A DNA stretch of 64,000 nt from Methylophilaceae bacterium (GTDB lineage Bacteria; Pseudomonadota; Gammaproteobacteria; Burkholderiales; Methylophilaceae). The DNA is taken from assembly GCA_028823485.1 (NCBI GenBank), contig JAPKBG010000001.1, positions 62,001-126,000 on the forward strand, written 5' to 3'. The notes under the pieces were generated by a model. The model searched no databases and was not told where the DNA came from. It worked only from the letters and a program-made list of their open reading frames with translations. Shown in pieces: positions 49,248 through 60,604 of this stretch; positions within the stretch are counted from its first letter, which is position 1; every line of letters starts with the position of its first letter. Position numbers and translations under genes: made by a program.

Positions 49248-49270
49248 ACAAAATATTAAAACAATTTTGT
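49248..49270. promoter_or_regulatory. AT-rich dyad upstream of the HTH-argA gene (candidate operator)
   Basis: ACAAAAT (49248-49254) and ATTTTGT (49264-49270) form a perfect 7-bp inverted repeat with a 9-base spacer, 15 bases upstream of the argA start. The size and position fit a binding site for a dimeric Cro/CI-type regulator. AT-rich dyads also arise by chance, so this is tentative. Confidence 0.4.
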
Positions 49271-49407
49271 TAAATATGCAATTTTATAACTTAGGGGTAT
49301 ATCATAAAGGTATTGGTTAAATATACATTTAATTGGAATGTGGGTACTTAAGAATGCGCAATAAGGGCTGAAGATAGGTGCGTTATCTATACACAAAAGG
49401 CTTTTTT

Positions 49408-49431
49408 ATGGAATCATGGACATGATTCCAT
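49408..49431. repeat. Perfect 11-bp inverted repeat before the broken Nudix gene
   Basis: ATGGAATCATG (49408-49418) and CATGATTCCAT (49421-49431) are exact inverted copies around GA. It lies 14 bases before the Nudix start codon, where an operator could act. A hairpin without a T-run is the alternative. Confidence 0.5.
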
Positions 49432-49445
49432 ATAGAGTGATGAGC

Positions 49446-50050
49446 ATGCAGACAATTAAAGCCTTGAATAAAAAGACGGCCTTCCAATATTTTAAAAATC
49501 AATCCATATTGCTGCTGGTTTTTTCTTGCGATACTATTGACCCCAGACCTTGCTCGCGCTAATGCGGGGATGTTGGTGGCGGCGAAGGAAGATAGTAAGA
49601 CTTATGTATTATTTGTGCAAACCTTCAAGCATGATTATTATGAATTTCCTGGCGGGCGAATCGAGCATGGTGAGAGTTTGCTTGATGGTGGGAGCAAAAT
49701 AGAGACGCCTTATGAAACGGCCGTGCGAGAGACTTTGGAAGAAACTAGAGGCTATTTAAGTCAGCAGCAACTGGTATCAGCTTCTTCGCCTAAGCAACTT
49801 GTTGAAGTGGGTAAGTTCAGGATTTTTTTAGCAAAGCTACCATTTTTTTAAGCTAAATGATTTGCTGGAAATTAAAATTCCAAAAGGTAAGAAATGGTCT
49901 CCAATGCGTGAGGTTGTAAACTATGCCTAGGTCGATGTGAATGCCGTTCAACAAAGTGATGATGTGACTACCCGTGATGGCGAAAAAATTTCGCTATATC
50001 CTATTGCACATCATGTGATTAAAGCAGGACGATTGAGTCATTGGTTCTAA
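49446..50050 (+). pseudogene. Exported Nudix hydrolase, degraded
   Basis: ATG 49446 opens a signal-like segment (YFKNQSILLLVFSC). A frameshift near 49525-49535 leads into LARANAGMLVAAKED and the Nudix core EFPGGRIEHGES plus ETAVRETLEETRGYL (the GX5EX7REUXEEXGU pattern with an insert). A second shift in the T7 run at about 49845 leads to KLNDLLEIKIPKGKKW. A TAG at 49928-49930, likely a former Trp codon, precedes the last 40 codons (HHVIKAGRLSHWF). Three lesions make it a pseudogene. Nudix enzymes hydrolyse nucleoside diphosphate derivatives; an exported one is uncommon. Confidence 0.82.
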
Positions 50051-50074
50051 CTTATTGGCTTAAAACTGAGAGCC

Positions 50075-50769
50075 TTAAGTAAAACCTTCACTCGTCTCAA
50101 GCTCTTCTGATACGGTGATTTTGTGTGCAAAGTTGTTCGCTTTTAAGGCTTCAATGAGCTTATGATTAGTCACCTCTCTATTGCGCTTAATGTGATAAGC
50201 ATATTGATTTTATGCGCTTTTACCGTTTTCTTGTGCGTTAATTAGGACAAACTTTTTGCAATGTTTCTCCATGGTTTGTGTGATTTTATTGAGCTAATCA
50301 ACGCTACTGGATTGAAAACTAATTACACAGTCATAATAGGCAATGAGACTGAAAGAAGCATAACGTAAAAACACTGATGCCAAAGCAAAAAAAACGTGCC
50401 TTCAATGGCAACAATAAAGGCATTAGCACCGCAAGCAATGCCTGCCGCAAGCAATGTAAACAAGAAGGTGGTGTCGCGTGGATTTTTAAAGTTAGTTCTG
50501 AAGCGAATAATGCCCACAGCCGCCATTATGCGGACATCGCGCGCAATGCCGTCACCAACCGATAAAATAATCACACAAGCAATGATGGATATTAAGACAA
50601 TCGATTGTAAATAATTGCGTGAATAAGTGCTTTTTTGTAAAGTCCACACATAGACATATGCTACTAAAGTGGATAGTAAAAACGACGGGAAGGCCGTAAA
50701 AGTGGTAGCCAGAAAGTTGATGTCACTGGTCGATGTGAATGCGTCACTGAGGTTAAATAGAAATGGCAT
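50075..50769 (-). pseudogene. DUF4956 membrane protein, degraded
   Basis: From ATG 50769 the first 148 codons are open and show the DUF4956 pattern: several helices (IVLISIIACVIILSVGDG) and VGIIRFRTNFKNPRDTTFLF. A frameshift near 50385 in a T-run moves the reading to SVFLRYASFSLIAYYDC. TAG at 50294-50296 and TAA at 50210-50212 then interrupt the remaining cytoplasmic part (HCKKFVLINAQENG, EALKANNFAHKITVSEE). In other bacteria the family often lies beside a polyphosphate-polymerase-like gene; none is here. Confidence 0.82.
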
Positions 50770-50889
50770 GGCTGTGCTTTTTTAAAGTGCTACCAATCAT
50801 TATATTAAAAATCATGACATATTATATGAAGGTTATGTGGTACTTAATTTAGGTGGGGTTTATAATTTATAAAGCCCGATTAGTTTTTT

Positions 50890-51624
50890 TTAAAAATCCC
50901 CCCAAATGGATTGCATACTGGCCAGGGCTGCTAACGCGGCTGTTTCAGTTCTTAACACTCTTGGCCCTAAAATAATCGATTGAAAGCCATTGCTGCTAGC
51001 GATGCTAATTTCATTTAGACTGAAGCCACCTTCTGCACCGATTAATAATTGGATTTCACCCTTTGGCTTTGTGAGTTCAGCTAATCGCTTAGCTCCGACT
51101 GGGTTGAGTAGTATGCGGTTTGCATTCTCTTGTGGGTTTTTGGTTAGCCATTGGCTCAGTGATTTTTGCGCTGCTATTTGTGGCACAACTGCTCGACCAG
51201 ATTGTTCGCAAGCTGAATGCGCGACACCCTGCCAATGCGCTAAACGTTTTGCAGCGCGTTCTGGATTGAGCTTCACAACACTACGTTCTGCCGCAATCGG
51301 TTGAATATGATTCACGCCAAGCTCTACTGCTTTTTGTATTGTATAGTCCATACGGTCGCCACTCGATATGCCCTGTAGTAGGGTGATGTTGAGTGGGGAT
51401 TCATTTTCGACCACAGCGCTATCGGTGACTTGTGCAATGACTACACTTTTTTTGACCGAGGTCAGCGTGCAAACATAATCAAAGCCATCACCATTAAATA
51501 AAATAGCGCTTTCACCTTCAATCATACGCAACACGCGAGCAGCGTGAATGGCGGCAGATTCTGGCAGTTTGACGATAGCACCGAGTGCTAATTGTTCTGG
51601 GCTATAAAAGCGGTTTTTCGGCAT
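50890..51624 (-). CDS. rsmE: 16S rRNA m3U1498 methyltransferase RsmE
   Basis: The 244-residue SPOUT methyltransferase modifies U1498 of 16S rRNA. It has an N-terminal PUA-like part (MPKNRFYSPEQL, VLRMIEGESAILFNGDG) and the knotted SAM domain with ERSVVKLNPERAAKRLAHW, LLIGAEGGFSLNEI and ILGPRVLRTETAALAAL. The length is normal. It is divergent from the thioredoxin-like gene at 51683. Confidence 0.97.
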   Translation of the reverse strand: MPKNRFYSPEQLALGAIVKLPESAAIHAARVLRMIEGESAILFNGDGFDYVCTLTSVKKSVVIAQVTDSAVVENESPLNITLLQGISSGDRMDYTIQKAVELGVNHIQPIAAERSVVKLNPERAAKRLAHWQGVAHSACEQSGRAVVPQIAAQKSLSQWLTKNPQENANRILLNPVGAKRLAELTKPKGEIQLLIGAEGGFSLNEISIASSNGFQSIILGPRVLRTETAALAALASMQSIWGDF

Positions 51625-51682
51625 GTGGTTGCGTATTAAAAAATGATAGTATTTAGATTATAAATTGTTTTAGGAGTTAGTG

Positions 51683-52240
51683 ATGGCGAGCATTTATCAG
51701 CCTATGTGTGAGTTTGGCTGGCAGGCGCCAGATTTTAGTTTGAAAAACATTGATGGTACGACCATGTCGCGCGATATGGTCATGGGTAAAAATGGTCTGT
51801 TGGTGATGTTTATTTGTAATCACTGCCCTTATGTGAAGTCTATCTTGCCCCGGCTCATTACTGATGCTGCTGAACTGAAAATGTTGGGTGTGAATGCAGT
51901 CGCCATTGCATCTAACGACCCAACGGATTACCCAGAAGATAGCTTCGATAATATGCAGCGCATTGCCAATGAAATGGATTTTCCGTTCCCATATTTAAGC
52001 GACCCTACGCAAGCCGTCGCTAAAGCCTATGATGCTGTTTGTACACCAGATTTCTTTGGTTTCAATAGCAAGGGTGAGCTGCAATATCGCGGCCGCTTTG
52101 ATGAAAGCCGTAAGGAAGCTGCACCTGAAAGCACACGTGATTTATTTCATGCGATGAAGTTGGTGGCTGAAACGGGGCAGGGGCCAAAAGAACAAGTGCA
52201 GAGTATTGGTTGTAGTATCAAGTGGGTGGATGGCGCTTAA
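51683..52240 (+). CDS. Thioredoxin-family (AhpC/TSA-like) protein
   Basis: The 185-residue cytosolic protein has a peroxiredoxin/thioredoxin fold with WQAPDFSLKNIDG and MFICNHCPYVKSI. The Cys-Asn-His-Cys pair (about residues 43-46) is typical of a conserved group of redoxin-domain proteins of unclear role. ATG 51683 is chosen because AGGAG stands six bases upstream; a GTG directly before it is the alternative. The end overlaps the convergent oxygenase gene. Confidence 0.9.
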   Translation: MASIYQPMCEFGWQAPDFSLKNIDGTTMSRDMVMGKNGLLVMFICNHCPYVKSILPRLITDAAELKMLGVNAVAIASNDPTDYPEDSFDNMQRIANEMDFPFPYLSDPTQAVAKAYDAVCTPDFFGFNSKGELQYRGRFDESRKEAAPESTRDLFHAMKLVAETGQGPKEQVQSIGCSIKWVDGA

Positions 52241-52869
52241 AAAATAGATTGCTCACGCGTTCTAAACCATCCTGTTAAGCTTAAACGTTCATGAGTCGCT
52301 GGAAGCACTTCGTGCCAAAATTTCGCTGATAAGAAAAGTACAATACGACCTGATTTTGGCAGAATGTCGATATGTGTATTCTCCGCTAAATGCAACCTCA
52401 ATGCGCTGCCATGATGGGCTTGCCAGTTTGGATTTAAATCCAAACTGGCGCTCAGTTGGCGCTGTTGAAGGTGCGGTGTTGCGCCACTGTTAAATTGGTC
52501 TAAATGCTTTTGGTACACACTGCCCACTGGATAAACCACAACATGGGTTTCTAGTGACTGCACATTCATTAAGAGCTGCATATTCAGCATTAACCTGAGC
52601 AATTCCATCTGCCTAAAATAAGCTTGTACCGTGGGCTGGCTATCATTTTCATCTAGCCATGCAATGAAATCACCACGAATCGTTTGATTTTTTAATGCGG
52701 CTTTGCCCGTTTTGGCACTAACCATTTGGCCAGCAAACCATTTTTCTTTCATGATTGTTGCTAATGCTGCCATGTTCGATGACGAAAGATAGTCATCCAT
52801 GATGGCATAACCCTGCTTCTCAATCGCATTGACTGCGAGCGCCAAAGGGTGTGCTTCAGTAGTATGCAT
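52237..52869 (-). CDS. 2-oxoglutarate/Fe(II)-dependent oxygenase (prolyl-hydroxylase-like)
   Basis: The 210-residue protein has the facial-triad pattern of the 2OG-Fe(II) superfamily: His122-x-Asp124 in YQKHLDQF, His186 in AKFWHEVLP, and Arg195 in ERLSLTGWFR, which binds 2-oxoglutarate. It resembles the P4H-like enzymes annotated as 2OG oxygenases in proteobacteria. Its target (protein, rRNA or small molecule) is unknown. It is tail to tail with the redoxin gene, overlapping by four bases. Confidence 0.9.
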   Translation of the reverse strand: MHTTEAHPLALAVNAIEKQGYAIMDDYLSSSNMAALATIMKEKWFAGQMVSAKTGKAALKNQTIRGDFIAWLDENDSQPTVQAYFRQMELLRLMLNMQLLMNVQSLETHVVVYPVGSVYQKHLDQFNSGATPHLQQRQLSASLDLNPNWQAHHGSALRLHLAENTHIDILPKSGRIVLFLSAKFWHEVLPATHERLSLTGWFRTREQSIF

Positions 52870-53004
52870 GTTGTACTTGCGAGTGATGAGGTGGTTGAGG
52901 GGCGGGTCCCTAGGTGTTGGATGCCAAGTTGGCCTATACTTATCCTAGGCGTTTCACTTTAAATAGCTATCAATATCTTTGCCTGCAGCTTTTTAAACAA
53001 GGGT

Positions 53005-53946
53005 TTAAAAAAATAGCGATGTCGTTAAGTTAAACCAAACCGTTAAAGTACCGATGCTTAGCACTGTGGTTAAAAAGACTACAGCGGCATAGAGGCCGCT
53101 GTCTAGTTGATATCGCTCACACAGTACAATGCCAAATATCATCGTTGGCATAGCGGCTAGAATGACAGAAACCGTTAACGTGTCTGTTGGCACATGTAAT
53201 GCGGATGCAACATAACATACGACCAAAGGTGCGATGAGTAACGATACTAACGAAACAGGCAATAGTAGCGGCAAATATTTCAATTTGATTGTATCCCACC
53301 GAATGCTCATGCCTAGTGCAATTAGCATCAGTGGCACAACACCGCCGCCTAAAATGCTTAATGCGTTATGTACAGGGATAGGTTGTGGCATGTTGGCGAC
53401 ATTTAATAAGCCAGCGAGTGCCAGTGCCCAGAGTGGTGGGACTTTGAGTAATTCGCGGAATGGGTGGATGTCTGATTTGTTATCGCCAAAATAATGGGCG
53501 ATTAAAACGCCGACCGTTAACACCATTGGAGTGCAGGCGAATAGGTCATATTTCAGCACAGTCGCTTGTGTCCAATCACCTAACACTTGTGCGGTGACAG
53601 GTAGGCCAAGGTAAGTGGAGTTTGGGAAGGTGCCTGCGATTAATAATGCGCCTTTTTGCGGCTTGCTAATGTTCAGGCCGCTCATGCTTAAGAGGCTGAT
53701 AATAGCCCACATTAAGAATAGTGAGGTGAAAATACCGGATAGCGCCGTCATGGAGATTTTGATGGAGGTGATATTGAGCGGGGCTTGCCACATGACATTA
53801 AGTACTAAGGCAGGTAACAGGATATAAAAAACAAGGTCAGTTAACGCGCGGCGATGCGCAAGTGCAGGAATGTGTGCTGGTGCAAAGCGTTGCCAAGCAA
53901 TGCCGATGGCAATTAGCACTGACATTTGTAACATCACTGATAGCAC
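53005..53946 (-). CDS. AEC (auxin efflux carrier)-family transporter
   Basis: The 313-residue protein has about ten membrane helices in two inverted halves. Family marks are ALTDLVFYILLPALVLNVMW near the start, GTFPNSTYLGLPVTAQVLGD, and LGGGVVPLMLIALGMSIRW. Members export organic anions and amino-acid-like compounds; the substrate is unknown. The frame begins at a GTG (53946), with an in-frame ATG at 53934. Confidence 0.92.
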   Translation of the reverse strand: MLSVMLQMSVLIAIGIAWQRFAPAHIPALAHRRALTDLVFYILLPALVLNVMWQAPLNITSIKISMTALSGIFTSLFLMWAIISLLSMSGLNISKPQKGALLIAGTFPNSTYLGLPVTAQVLGDWTQATVLKYDLFACTPMVLTVGVLIAHYFGDNKSDIHPFRELLKVPPLWALALAGLLNVANMPQPIPVHNALSILGGGVVPLMLIALGMSIRWDTIKLKYLPLLLPVSLVSLLIAPLVVCYVASALHVPTDTLTVSVILAAMPTMIFGIVLCERYQLDSGLYAAVVFLTTVLSIGTLTVWFNLTTSLFF

Positions 53947-54034
53947 GTTGGTAACCTTAGAGGTGAGCGAAAGTCTGATGTTAGCATGATGTTGTGACCA
54001 TTTTTAGGTAACTTTTAGGGATTAGATAACTTTT

Positions 54035-54742
54035 TCAAAGGTAAGCACCGCTGAGCATTTCACGTTTTCTGCCAAAGCCTTTGACTTTACTCACCTTGAA
54101 TCCAGCCGCTTGTAGATTGCGCTTGACTTGTCCTGCGCTGGTGAATGTGGAAAAAGTGGTGTTGGTTTGTGATAGGCGAGCGATTTCTTGAAAGAGGTTT
54201 TCTGACCACATGTCACCATTTTTTGAAGGCGCAAAACCATCTAAGAACCATGCGTCTGCTGCTGTTTGTATTTGTGGAAAAGTCTGGTTGATATCGCCTA
54301 TCCATAAGTCTAGCTTGATACGACCATCGCAACAGCTTAGTTTGTTCAGCCCATCGGTCAACTGTGAGTAAGTGTTTGCTAACTCAGACACCATTTTATT
54401 AAAGACAAGCCAGTGTTGGTTGGCTTTTGTAAAGTCAGCTAGTGTAAGCGGAGCGCATTCGGTTGAGATAAATTGCAAGCTAGCGTTTGCTGGTGCGTGT
54501 GCCAGAAAGTGTTGCACTGCACAAAAGAAATTGAGTCCAGTACCAAAGCCTGTTTCGATAATGGTAAAGGTTGGTGATCCTGATGCTAGCGTGACAAGCT
54601 GCTTGAATCGTTCGATGAGCTGGTTATGGTGAATAAACACATGATCAGTTTCCGCTAAACCGTTATCGACTGAGTAATAGACATCATCAAAATCGAGCGA
54701 GTAAGGCTGTTGGTTATTCCATTTAAGTTCAGCAAATTGCAT
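54035..54742 (-). CDS. mnmD: tRNA mnm5s2U34 methyltransferase MnmD (single-domain)
   Basis: The 235-residue SAM-dependent enzyme completes the mnm5s2U wobble base. Marks are FIIHHNQL-like HVFIHHNQLIERF, the SAM motif TIIETGFGTGLNFF (about residues 60-73), AWFLDGFAPSKNGDMWSE and TFTSAGQVKRNLQAAGF. It corresponds to the N-terminal half of MnmC; the FAD-dependent MnmC1 half is absent here, as in many bacteria. It is convergent with nothing and divergent from the oxidoreductase gene. Confidence 0.95.
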   Translation of the reverse strand: MQFAELKWNNQQPYSLDFDDVYYSVDNGLAETDHVFIHHNQLIERFKQLVTLASGSPTFTIIETGFGTGLNFFCAVQHFLAHAPANASLQFISTECAPLTLADFTKANQHWLVFNKMVSELANTYSQLTDGLNKLSCCDGRIKLDLWIGDINQTFPQIQTAADAWFLDGFAPSKNGDMWSENLFQEIARLSQTNTTFSTFTSAGQVKRNLQAAGFKVSKVKGFGRKREMLSGAYL

Positions 54743-54845
54743 ATTGATGACGTCTTTTACTCCACATTGAACGAAAGGTTTGAGTCGTGATTTTTATGCA
54801 TTGTATAATGTTTTAATTAATTCAATCATTCATTTAAGGGAAGTC

Positions 54846-55871
54846 ATGAGCGAACGAAAGCTAAAATGGGGCATATTGGGTGCGGCACGTGTGAATCAAC
54901 GATTATTGCCAGCGATTATGGAAGCGCCTAATTCACAGTTGGTGGCTATTGCAAGTCGCCGTGCTGGTGCGGCGAAGGAAACTTTAGACAAGTACGCTTC
55001 TGTGCCTAATTATGCTGACGTGACTTGCCATGACGATTTGGAAAGTTTAATAGCTGACAACAATGTTGAGGCTGTGTATTGCCCCATGGCGAATGAAGAG
55101 CATGCGGAATGGGCGATGAAGGCGATTAACGCGGGTAAGCATGTGTTGATTGAGAAGCCAATGACAACCAGTTTGGTTGATGTGCTTAAACTTGAATTTG
55201 CAGCTAAAGAAAACAACGTGAAAGTGATGGAAGGCTTTATGTATCGCTTTCATCCGCAGCACAACAAGCTGCACGATATGATTAATCAGGGTTTGATTGG
55301 CGATGTGCTTTCAGCAAGAGCGAGCTTTTCTTTCTTAATGAAGCCTGCGCGTATGTATCGGATTAATCGCAGCATGGCCGATGGTGGCGGTGCCTTGTGG
55401 GATATTGGACCTTATGCGGTACATGCTTTGCGCTGGTGTTTTCAAAAAGATGGATTGCCAGCTAACCCGCGGGCAGTTGCTGCGCACGCTAAATTGAATA
55501 CACATGGTGCAGATGTTGTCACCAGCGGTGTGTTTGATTTTGGGGAGGATGCACAAGGGCGCGCGCGCTTTGGTCATTTTGATATCAGCTTCGAGCGGAG
55601 TCGCAAAGCGGAATATGAAATTATTGGTGATAAAGGTTGGGTTAAATGCCACAACGCTTGGGCCTATGGCACGGACGTGCCTGTCATCAGCTGGGAAACC
55701 GAAGATGGCAAAAGTGGTGAAGAAAAGCTACCAATGAGTAATCATTTTAATTTGGAAGTTGAGCACTTTAGTGATTGTGTTTTAAATGATTTGGTTCCAT
55801 TACTCTCTTTTGATGACGCAAAAGGCAATTGCATGGCAACGCAAGCGGTGATTGAGTCGATTGCCGTATAG
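54846..55871 (+). CDS. Gfo/Idh/MocA-family NAD(P)-dependent oxidoreductase
   Basis: From ATG 54846 (GGGAAG three bases upstream) the protein has 341 residues. The Rossmann motif is KWGILGAARVNQRLLPAI (about residues 6-23), and the family's EKP motif is in HVLIEKPMTTSL (about residue 100). A C-terminal alpha/beta domain follows (GGGALWDIGPYAVHALRW, a His-containing substrate pocket). It acts on sugars or polyols in relatives; the substrate is not clear. The frame is open upstream to 54780 without a good start. Confidence 0.92.
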   Translation: MSERKLKWGILGAARVNQRLLPAIMEAPNSQLVAIASRRAGAAKETLDKYASVPNYADVTCHDDLESLIADNNVEAVYCPMANEEHAEWAMKAINAGKHVLIEKPMTTSLVDVLKLEFAAKENNVKVMEGFMYRFHPQHNKLHDMINQGLIGDVLSARASFSFLMKPARMYRINRSMADGGGALWDIGPYAVHALRWCFQKDGLPANPRAVAAHAKLNTHGADVVTSGVFDFGEDAQGRARFGHFDISFERSRKAEYEIIGDKGWVKCHNAWAYGTDVPVISWETEDGKSGEEKLPMSNHFNLEVEHFSDCVLNDLVPLLSFDDAKGNCMATQAVIESIAV

Positions 55872-56113
55872 AGTAGCACTGAGCAACATTGCAACTCTTT
55901 CTGCGCAGATGAAATCCAAAGTGCTGTTGACTGGGTAATTTTCCGTATTTTTACGCTTTCCCCTAAGGTAACCCTTGCTCAAAAAGGCGATTTAAGCAAT
56001 AATTTACCCCTTTGTGGAAAAGTGGTATTTTTTCGCACGTTTTTTTAGAATTTACATATGGTTTTATGCGGTTCCGATAAAGCCACCCAACAACTATCGA
56101 TTAGGAGATATCA

Positions 56114-58096
56114 ATGGCAACACGTGCAGATCTATGCAATGCCATCCGTGCGCTAAGCATGGACGCAGTGCAAAAAGCAAAATCCGGCCACCCAGGTGCG
56201 CCTATGGGCATGGCGGAAATTGCAGAAGTAGTGTGGAACAACAATATGAACCACAACCCAGACAACGCTAACTGGGCTGATCGTGATCGCTTTGTGTTGT
56301 CTAATGGACATGGCTCTATGTTGCTCTACTCACTATTACATCTAACTGGTTATGATTTGCCGATGGAGCAATTAGCTTCATTCCGTCAACTACATTCACA
56401 ATGTGCTGGTCACCCTGAGTACGGTTATGCACCAGGTATTGAGACTACAACGGGCCCATTAGGCCAAGGCATCTCAAACGGTGTTGGTTTTGCGATGGCT
56501 GAGAAGTTAATGGCTGACCAATTCAACAAGCCAGGCCACGATATTGTTGACCATTACACCTATGCGTTCTTAGGCGATGGTTGCATGATGGAAGGTGTAT
56601 CTCACGAAGCTTGTGCTTTAGCTGGTACATGGGGTCTTGGTAAATTAGTTGCATTCTGGGATGACAATGGTATTTCTATCGATGGTCACATCGAAGGTTG
56701 GTATACAGATGATACAGTTGGTCGTTTTAAATCATATGGTTGGCACGTCGTTTCAGTTGATGGTCACGATGTTGATGCAATCCAAAAAGCAATTGACGAG
56801 TCAAAAGCAGTTACAGATAAGCCTTCATTGATTTGCTGTAAAACAATCATTGGTAAAGGTTCGCCAAACAAATCTGGTTCACACGATTGCCACGGTGCTG
56901 CATTAGGTGATGACGAAGTTGCTTTAGTCCGTAAAGAAATCAACTGGCCACATGCCCCATTCGTTATCCCTGATGACGTTTATGAAGGTTGGAACCAAAA
57001 AGATAAAGGCGCCGCTAGAGAGGCAGCTTGGAACGACAAGTTCGCTGCTTACGCTGCTGCATTCCCAGCTGACGCTAAAGAATTCACACGCCGTATGGCA
57101 GGTGAGTTACCGGCTGACTGGAAATCTGTAACAGACAAAATTATTGCTGAAACAAATGAAAAAGCTGAAAAATTGGCAACACGTAAAGCTTCTCAAAATG
57201 CAATTACTGCACTTGCACCAGAGTTACCTGAGTTCTTAGGTGGTTCTGCTGATTTAACAGGTTCAAACCTAACTGCTGCACCTAGCTTCAAACACGTCAG
57301 TGGTAAAGGGCCTGGTAACTACATCTCATACGGTGTACGAGAGTTCGGTATGGCTGCCATCATGAACGGTATTGCATTGCACGGTGGTTTCTTACCATTC
57401 GGCGGTACATTCCACATGTTCTCTGACTACATGAAGAGCGGTATGCGTATGGCTGCGTTGATGCACCAACGTGTTGTTTATGTCTTAACACATGACTCTA
57501 TCGGCCAAGGTGAAGACGGTCCTACACATCAGCCTGTAGAAAACACATCTGGCCTACGCTACATCCCTAATATGGATGTATGGCGTCCAGCTGACTCAAC
57601 TGAAACAACAATCGCTTGGGTTGCTGCTGCAGAGCGTAACGATGGTCCTTCTTGCTTAGTACTAAGTCGTCAAGGCGTGCCTGGTAACAAGCATGACGCT
57701 AAAGACTTCGAATTAGTGCGTAAAGGTGGTTATGTATTCTCTGACGCTGCTAACGCGAATGTAATCATCATCGCTAATGGTTCTGAGTTAAGTCTAGCTG
57801 TTGACGCGGCTGCTGAATTAACAGCTGCTGGTACGAAAGTACGTGTGGTTTCAATGCCATCTACTAACGTATTTGACCGTCAAGAAAAAGCTTACCAAGA
57901 GAGCGTATTAACACCTGGTGTTAAGCGTGTTGCTGTTGAAGCTGCTCACCCAGATTTCTGGCGTAAATATGTTGGTTTAGACGGTGCTGTTGTTGGTATC
58001 GATACATTCGGTGAATCAGCGCCTGGTGGCGAAGTGATGAAACACTTCGGCTTCACAGTTGAGAATGTAGTGAAAACAGTTAAATCAGTACTTTAA
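56114..58096 (+). CDS. tkt: Transketolase
   Basis: The 660-residue thiamine-diphosphate enzyme moves two-carbon units between sugar phosphates in the pentose-phosphate and formaldehyde-fixing RuMP cycles. Marks are [18 protein letters not shown] near residue 23, the ThDP/metal motif [10 protein letters not shown] with the later [10 protein letters not shown], and the Pyr-domain [13 protein letters not shown] plus [22 protein letters not shown] lies six bases upstream. It is transcribed from the 242-base upstream region and ends at a strong terminator. Confidence 0.98.
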   Translation: MATRADLCNAIRALSMDAVQKAKSGHPGAPMGMAEIAEVVWNNNMNHNPDNANWADRDRFVLSNGHGSMLLYSLLHLTGYDLPMEQLASFRQLHSQCAGHPEYGYAPGIETTTGPLGQGISNGVGFAMAEKLMADQFNKPGHDIVDHYTYAFLGDGCMMEGVSHEACALAGTWGLGKLVAFWDDNGISIDGHIEGWYTDDTVGRFKSYGWHVVSVDGHDVDAIQKAIDESKAVTDKPSLICCKTIIGKGSPNKSGSHDCHGAALGDDEVALVRKEINWPHAPFVIPDDVYEGWNQKDKGAAREAAWNDKFAAYAAAFPADAKEFTRRMAGELPADWKSVTDKIIAETNEKAEKLATRKASQNAITALAPELPEFLGGSADLTGSNLTAAPSFKHVSGKGPGNYISYGVREFGMAAIMNGIALHGGFLPFGGTFHMFSDYMKSGMRMAALMHQRVVYVLTHDSIGQGEDGPTHQPVENTSGLRYIPNMDVWRPADSTETTIAWVAAAERNDGPSCLVLSRQGVPGNKHDAKDFELVRKGGYVFSDAANANVIIIANGSELSLAVDAAAELTAAGTKVRVVSMPSTNVFDRQEKAYQESVLTPGVKRVAVEAAHPDFWRKYVGLDGAVVGIDTFGESAPGGEVMKHFGFTVENVVKTVKSVL

Positions 58097-58119
58097 TTGC
58101 TAAGTAGTTGATATAACTT

Positions 58120-58148
58120 AAAGGGGCCTCTATATGAGGCCCCTTTTT
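58120..58148 (+). terminator. Rho-independent terminator after tkt
   Basis: AAGGGGCCTC (58121-58130) pairs with GAGGCCCCTT around a TATAT loop and is followed by a T-run. It separates tkt from gap. Confidence 0.95.
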
Positions 58149-58180
58149 GGTAAAATTAAAGCGTTAAAACCTAACAGTGA

Positions 58181-59197
<1,017 letters not shown>

Positions 59198-59239
59198 ATA
59201 GCAATCGCTTAAATACAATAGTGACAGTGAAGGTAGAAG

Positions 59240-60430
59240 ATGCAGTTTATTAAAATGACAGATTTAGACTTAAAAGGTAAACGTGTATTTATACGCGCTG
59301 ATTTAAATGTGCCAGTATCAGATGGTAAAGTAACTTCTGATGCACGTATTACTGCTTCTATGCCAACCATTGAGTATGCGCTTAAAGCGGGTGCAAAGGT
59401 CATGGTGACATCCCATTTGGGCCGCCCTGAAGAAGGTGTTTATTCCGAAGAGAATTCGTTACAGCCTGTTGCTGATGTGATGTCAGAAAAGCTTGGTCAG
59501 CCAGTTCGTTTGGTTAAAAACTGGTTAAGTGATGATGCGCCAGCGGGTAGTTTAACCACCGAAGAAGGTCAGTTGATATTGCTAGAGAATTGTCGCTTTA
59601 ATGTTGGCGAAAAAAAGAATGATGATGATCTTTCTAAAAAATACGCTGCATTATGTGATGTCTTTGTCATGGATGCTTTTGGTACGGCACATCGTGCGCA
59701 AGCTAGCACACATGGTATTGCTAAATACGCACCAGTGGCTTGTGCAGGCATCTTGTTAGCGCAAGAGTTAGAAGCGTTAACAAAAGCATTGTTGAATCCA
59801 GCGCGTCCGATGGTCGCAATTGTCGGCGGTAGTAAGGTCTCGACTAAGTTGACTGTATTGGAAAGCTTGTCTGAAAAGGTTGACCAAATGATTGTTGGCG
59901 GCGGTATTGCTAACACCTTTCTAAAAGCCTCTGATTTAGAAGTTGGAAAGTCGCTATGTGAAGATTATTTAGTGCCCACTGCAAGTACGCTCATTGCAAA
60001 AATGGCACAACGTGGTGCAGCAGTGCCGATTGCAAAAGACGTCGTATGTGGCAAAAAGTTTGATGCAAATGAGGTTGCTGTCTTTAAAGATGCAACGGAT
60101 GTTGCAACAGATGATATGATTTTTGATATCGGACCAAAGACTGCCGATGAGATTGCTGAGATTATCATGAATGCCGGCACGGTGGTTTGGAATGGCCCTG
60201 TAGGTGTATTTGAATTTGATCAGTTTGGTGAAGGCACTAAAACGATTGCTAAAGCCATCGCAAAGACTAAAGCCTTTACTCTTGCGGGTGGTGGCGATAC
60301 GGTAGCCGCGATTCAGAAGTATGATATTTATGATGATGTGAGTTATATCTCGACTGCTGGCGGTGCTTTCCTAGAGTTTTTAGAAGGTAAGAAATTGCCT
60401 GCCGTTGAAATATTAGAGTCACGTAGCTAA
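59240..60430 (+). CDS. pgk: Phosphoglycerate kinase
   Basis: The 396-residue two-domain kinase converts 1,3-bisphosphoglycerate and 3-phosphoglycerate. It has [29 protein letters not shown], the hinge [15 protein letters not shown] and the C-terminal [17 protein letters not shown]. It directly follows gap and is followed by a weak terminator and the broken pyk. Confidence 0.98.
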   Translation: MQFIKMTDLDLKGKRVFIRADLNVPVSDGKVTSDARITASMPTIEYALKAGAKVMVTSHLGRPEEGVYSEENSLQPVADVMSEKLGQPVRLVKNWLSDDAPAGSLTTEEGQLILLENCRFNVGEKKNDDDLSKKYAALCDVFVMDAFGTAHRAQASTHGIAKYAPVACAGILLAQELEALTKALLNPARPMVAIVGGSKVSTKLTVLESLSEKVDQMIVGGGIANTFLKASDLEVGKSLCEDYLVPTASTLIAKMAQRGAAVPIAKDVVCGKKFDANEVAVFKDATDVATDDMIFDIGPKTADEIAEIIMNAGTVVWNGPVGVFEFDQFGEGTKTIAKAIAKTKAFTLAGGGDTVAAIQKYDIYDDVSYISTAGGAFLEFLEGKKLPAVEILESRS

Positions 60431-60482
60431 GGTAGACTGCTACCTATTACTGCGTTTTGTAATGGGTTTGTTTGAATGATTT

Positions 60483-60507
60483 AACAGCCCTTTTTAGCGC
60501 TGTTTTT
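60483..60507 (+). terminator. Probable rho-independent terminator after pgk
   Basis: AACAGC (60483-60488) pairs with GCTGTT (60499-60504) and is followed by Ts. The stem is short. It lies between pgk and the pyk pseudogene. Confidence 0.6.
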
Positions 60508-60604
60508 ATAGCTAGTACTAAAATTGCTTATATACATGTATTAATACTGATGTAATAACCCTTTATTTATTCGATTCTTAAACCAACCGAGGTGTCCTTT
60601 GACC

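Noticed and set aside
52995-53035. Inverted TTTAAAC/GTTTAAA repeat as terminator of the AEC gene
   Set aside because: The stem is AT-only and no T-run follows on the needed strand.
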